Source: Magnetovibrio sp. (GTDB taxonomy: Bacteria > Pseudomonadota > Alphaproteobacteria > Rhodospirillales_A > JABHCV01). From it: 14,215 nucleotides of DNA. The notes beneath the pieces were generated by a model. The model searched no databases. It saw only the letters and a list, made by a program, of their open reading frames with translations, and was not told the DNA's origin. Position numbers and translations under genes: made by a program. The stretch is from the NCBI GenBank assembly GCA_002717285.1, contig PBDF01000004.1, positions 118,048 through 132,262 of the forward strand. Reading direction: 5' to 3'. Of the stretch, positions 11,757-14,215 are shown piece by piece; position 1 is the stretch's first letter; every line of letters begins with the position of its first letter.

Positions 11757-13070
11757 CTATTCCAAAACAATCTTACCAGAAAATAAATCTATCCCACGTA
11801 TCAAATCTAGGGCCCGATCTAATTGATAGTCCCTTTCTTTATTGTCTGTAGACTTTTCCTCCTTCGTTGTATTAACAATACCCTGAGATGGGTTATCGGT
11901 ACTATTTTCAAGTGCCCCTCTCAAATCCGCCTCACGTGTCCTTGGTCTACTGGCCACTACTTCAACGTTTGCTAACTCAACGACGATGTCTGGTTCTATA
12001 CCAACCGCTTGAATAGAGCGGCCCGAGGGTGTGAAGTAACGCGCTGTCGTCAAACGCATTGCTCCTTGGGAAGAAAGGGGGACAATAGTCTGCACAGACC
12101 CTTTACCAAATGATTTTGTACCTAATAAAATAGCTCTTTTATGATCTTGGAGTGCCCCGGCGACAATTTCAGAAGCAGATGCTGAACCTCCATTTATCAA
12201 AACTACAAGAGGTAGTCCATCCGTTAAATCACCCTTGCGAGCATTAAAACGCGATGTGTCCTTTGCCAGCCTTGAACGGGTTGAAACAATTTCTCCTTGT
12301 TCAAGAAACATGTCAGAAATCTTAACTGCTTGGTCCAAAAGGCCACCTGGATTATTGCGAAGATCAATAATTACCCCCTTTAACTTACCTCCCACTTCTT
12401 CCTTAAACTTTTCAATTGCCTTACGGACTTCATCACTAGCTTGAGAACTAAACGAGGTAATGCGCAGATAGCCAACAAAACCATCCATGTGGGACCGCAC
12501 AGATCGAATTTTTACAATCGCCCGGGTAATTGTGACATCAAAATCGTCAACCCCTTTACGTCGGACCCTTAATTTAATTCTTGTACCAACCTTGCCTCGC
12601 ATTTTTTCAACAGCTTGCGCTAGTGATAATCCATGTACACGTTCTCCATCCAATTGAGTTATCAAGTCACCCGCCTTAATTCCAGAACGGTGAGCAGGTG
12701 TTTCATCGATAGGAGAAACCACCTTAACCAAACCATTTTCCATAGTTACTTCAATACCAATACCCCCAAACTTTCCACGAGTTTGAACCTGCATAGCTTT
12801 GTACCTTTTAGCGTTCATGAAACTTGAGTGAGGGTCTAGGGAGGATAACATTCCAGCAATTGCAGCTTCGATAAGTTGTTCGTCAGTCAGTTTTTCCACA
12901 TAATCAGTACGCACTTTTTCAAAGACATCCCCAAACAAATTAAGCAACCTGTACGTTTCTTCATTATTAACAGGTTTTCCCTGTGCATAAGCGCCCATTG
13001 ACAACATCAGTAAAAAAACTGAGATAGCAAAAGACACAAAGGCAGAAAAGTGAGGCAATCTGTTTATCAT
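11757..13070 (-). CDS. ctpA: C-terminal processing peptidase, S41 family
   Basis: A periplasmic tail-specific serine protease of 437 residues. The signal peptide spans residues 1-29, with a hydrophobic core at 8-25 and likely cleavage after AYA. A helical N-terminal part (about 37-95) precedes a PDZ domain at about 105-185 (GGIGIEV, SGIKAGDLITQLDG). The S41 core at about 195-365 includes DLRNNPGG (237-243). The Ser-Lys dyad and partner are S298 in NGGSASASE, K323 in FGKGSVQ and Q327, with the spacing of E. coli Prc and Bacillus CtpB. I chose the ATG at 13070: it overlaps the envC stop by four bases (ATGA), has AAAGG just upstream and begins directly at the signal peptide; a GTG at 13103 would add 11 charged residues. 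Relatives trim or degrade periplasmic proteins, including cell-wall enzymes, which fits the neighbours. Confidence 0.95.
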   Translation of the reverse strand: MINRLPHFSAFVSFAISVFLLMLSMGAYAQGKPVNNEETYRLLNLFGDVFEKVRTDYVEKLTDEQLIEAAIAGMLSSLDPHSSFMNAKRYKAMQVQTRGKFGGIGIEVTMENGLVKVVSPIDETPAHRSGIKAGDLITQLDGERVHGLSLAQAVEKMRGKVGTRIKLRVRRKGVDDFDVTITRAIVKIRSVRSHMDGFVGYLRITSFSSQASDEVRKAIEKFKEEVGGKLKGVIIDLRNNPGGLLDQAVKISDMFLEQGEIVSTRSRLAKDTSRFNARKGDLTDGLPLVVLINGGSASASEIVAGALQDHKRAILLGTKSFGKGSVQTIVPLSSQGAMRLTTARYFTPSGRSIQAVGIEPDIVVELANVEVVASRPRTREADLRGALENSTDNPSQGIVNTTKEEKSTDNKERDYQLDRALDLIRGIDLFSGKIVLE

Positions 13071-14215
13071 CCGTTTACCTTTATTTTGTTTACGGCCAGC
13101 CACGGCAATGGGTTAATAGGTTGCCCCTTACGTCGCAATTCAACATACAAAACCGGTGGGCCATTATCAGGGTTTCCCATTATACCAGCAGGTTCACCGG
13201 ATAACACCTGTTGCCCAATTGTGCTATCAATGCGTTCCAAACCAGCCAAAAGACTAAGATATCCCCCGTCGTGTTCAATAATCAATAGTTGCCCATATCC
13301 CTTAAAAGCACCTGCAAATACAACGGTTCCATCTTGCGGAACAACAACCTGCGCACCTATTCCAGTCTCAATTGAAATTCCCTTTCGGGTCAATCCAGTT
13401 TTCATTGCCTGACCATAACGTCCTATCAAGCGCCCAACAGCGGGATAAGGTAATTTTCTTTCAAATTTAAAAGTGCTCTCTAGGGAAGCTTCTCTAGCTT
13501 CTTCATTATTTTTCTTTTGTCTTTTCAACCGATCAAGCTCTATTCTTGAGATGAGATCACGAAGATTCGTTGCCTTCTCAATCAGATTACGCATTCTTTC
13601 TTTTAGTTTCCGGGCCTCACTATCAGTCTTTCTTTTCAGTTTCCTTTTATCAGCCAAAAGACGCTCCAAATTTTGGCGCTCCTCTCTTAGTTCCAACCGG
13701 ACAGATGAGAGATTTCTGCGTTTTTCAACACTCTGGTTTCGAAATTCCACCAACTCTAAAATGCTTTTCTTCAGAATTATTGCATTTTTCTCAATTGCTG
13801 GAGCAGCAGCACGCAGTAAAATAGCAACACGTACTGTCTCAGAGGGACTAATTGGTGCCACAATCATCGCTTCTGGTGGATGGCGTGCCATTCTTTGCAG
13901 AGCCATCAACACATAACTATGTTGTTTACGCTTTAGAGCGAGTAGCTTGAGTTTATCTCTCTCCTTGTTGCGTAGTTGCTGAATAGACTCGTTAAGATTA
14001 AAGGCGATAGTTTCCTGCTCTTGAATAGTTGCTACTAAATTAACGCTTTTTATCTTCAAATTCTTCAGTTCTTTTCCAAGGTCTGAGGAGATTTTGCTCA
14101 GGTCTTCGTGTTGTTTTTCACCAGCGCTAATTGCACTCTCAATTTTTTTCAACTGACTGTCAGTAGTTTCTGACGCCGCCAATGACATTACTGGAAATGT
14201 GGCAGAACATAAGAT
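13067..14215 (-). CDS. EnvC-like murein hydrolase activator (5' end outside window)
   Basis: A periplasmic coiled-coil plus LytM (peptidase M23) protein. The frame is open through the window edge. The first nine visible residues and those after them (ILCSATFPV, then MSLAASE) look like the end of a signal peptide with cleavage near SLAA, so the true start lies beyond 14215. Counting from the Met at 14188, residues 10-235 are charged heptad-rich coiled coil with a short break near 100-130. Residues 246-363 are the LytM domain. Its zinc ligands are replaced: RKGISIE instead of H-x-G-x-D, LLAGL where active enzymes have AHL, and LYVELR instead of LHFEIR. It should therefore not cut peptidoglycan but activate amidases at division, as EnvC does. 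It overlaps ctpA by four bases, the standard arrangement. Confidence 0.9.
   Translation of the reverse strand: MLCSATFPVMSLAASETTDSQLKKIESAISAGEKQHEDLSKISSDLGKELKNLKIKSVNLVATIQEQETIAFNLNESIQQLRNKERDKLKLLALKRKQHSYVLMALQRMARHPPEAMIVAPISPSETVRVAILLRAAAPAIEKNAIILKKSILELVEFRNQSVEKRRNLSSVRLELREERQNLERLLADKRKLKRKTDSEARKLKERMRNLIEKATNLRDLISRIELDRLKRQKKNNEEAREASLESTFKFERKLPYPAVGRLIGRYGQAMKTGLTRKGISIETGIGAQVVVPQDGTVVFAGAFKGYGQLLIIEHDGGYLSLLAGLERIDSTIGQQVLSGEPAGIMGNPDNGPPVLYVELRRKGQPINPLPWLAVNKIKVNG

Noticed and set aside
13071..13103. GTG start for ctpA upstream of the ATG
   Set aside because: It would add a charged stretch before a good signal peptide; the ATG has a ribosome site and the ATGA overlap typical of coupled genes.
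13473..13916. Open frame of 147 codons on the + strand
   Set aside because: Antisense shadow of the coiled-coil region of the EnvC-like gene; Ser/Phe/Arg-rich with no domain.
1..14215. Horizontally acquired island or defence system
   Set aside because: All genes are conserved housekeeping or envelope genes in tight operons; no integrase, transposase, toxin-antitoxin, nuclease-helicase or att-like repeat was seen.

Overview
The window is a compact, AT-rich stretch of bacterial chromosome. Its gene content and order (envC, ctpA, yibQ-like, rppH; folB next to a pteridine-reductase-like SDR; uvrC, pgsA, moaD, moaE; a petP/petR-like regulator pair beside ilvE) point to an alphaproteobacterium, probably a low-GC, possibly marine, relative of the Rhodospirillales. 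That placement is inference from gene content; no rRNA is present. I see no tRNA, CRISPR array, transposase, integrase, phage gene or pseudogene. Only ilvE lies on the + strand.

Left end (1-2086): a 3'-truncated OmpR-type response regulator (petR-like) follows a MarR-type regulator (petP-like). Both diverge from ilvE, a branched-chain aminotransferase. The divergent spacer holds a perfect 12-bp palindrome overlapping a consensus -35 box. ilvE ends in an intrinsic terminator that overlaps the last codons of moaE on the opposite strand.

Middle (2071-7089, all minus): uvrC, pgsA, mobB, moeA, moaD, moaE, in transcription order. Gaps are very short or are overlaps, so this looks like one operon. 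It combines nucleotide excision repair, phospholipid synthesis and four molybdenum-cofactor genes (the two molybdopterin synthase subunits, the molybdenum insertase and the GTP-binding adaptor). The moaD-moaE and moeA-moaD junctions carry dense overlapping signals.

Gap 7090-7505: 416 bases without a gene. It holds several DnaA-box-like 9-mers, nested inverted repeats and a plausible promoter reading toward uvrC. It is the most puzzling non-coding segment here.

Right end (7506-14215, all minus): an EnvC-type amidase activator (5' end outside the window), a C-terminal processing protease (ctpA), a membrane-anchored divergent polysaccharide deacetylase with a (DE)9 tract, the RNA pyrophosphohydrolase rppH, a Na+/Ca2+ exchanger, a pteridine-reductase-like SDR and folB. 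The first three form the usual cell-envelope/division block. The last two look like a folate/pterin pair.

Most genes are ordinary housekeeping genes. I found no clearly new multi-gene system. The notable items are the non-coding signals, the PTR1-like active site of the SDR beside folB, and the loss of key residues in both envelope domains (LytM and NodB-like).
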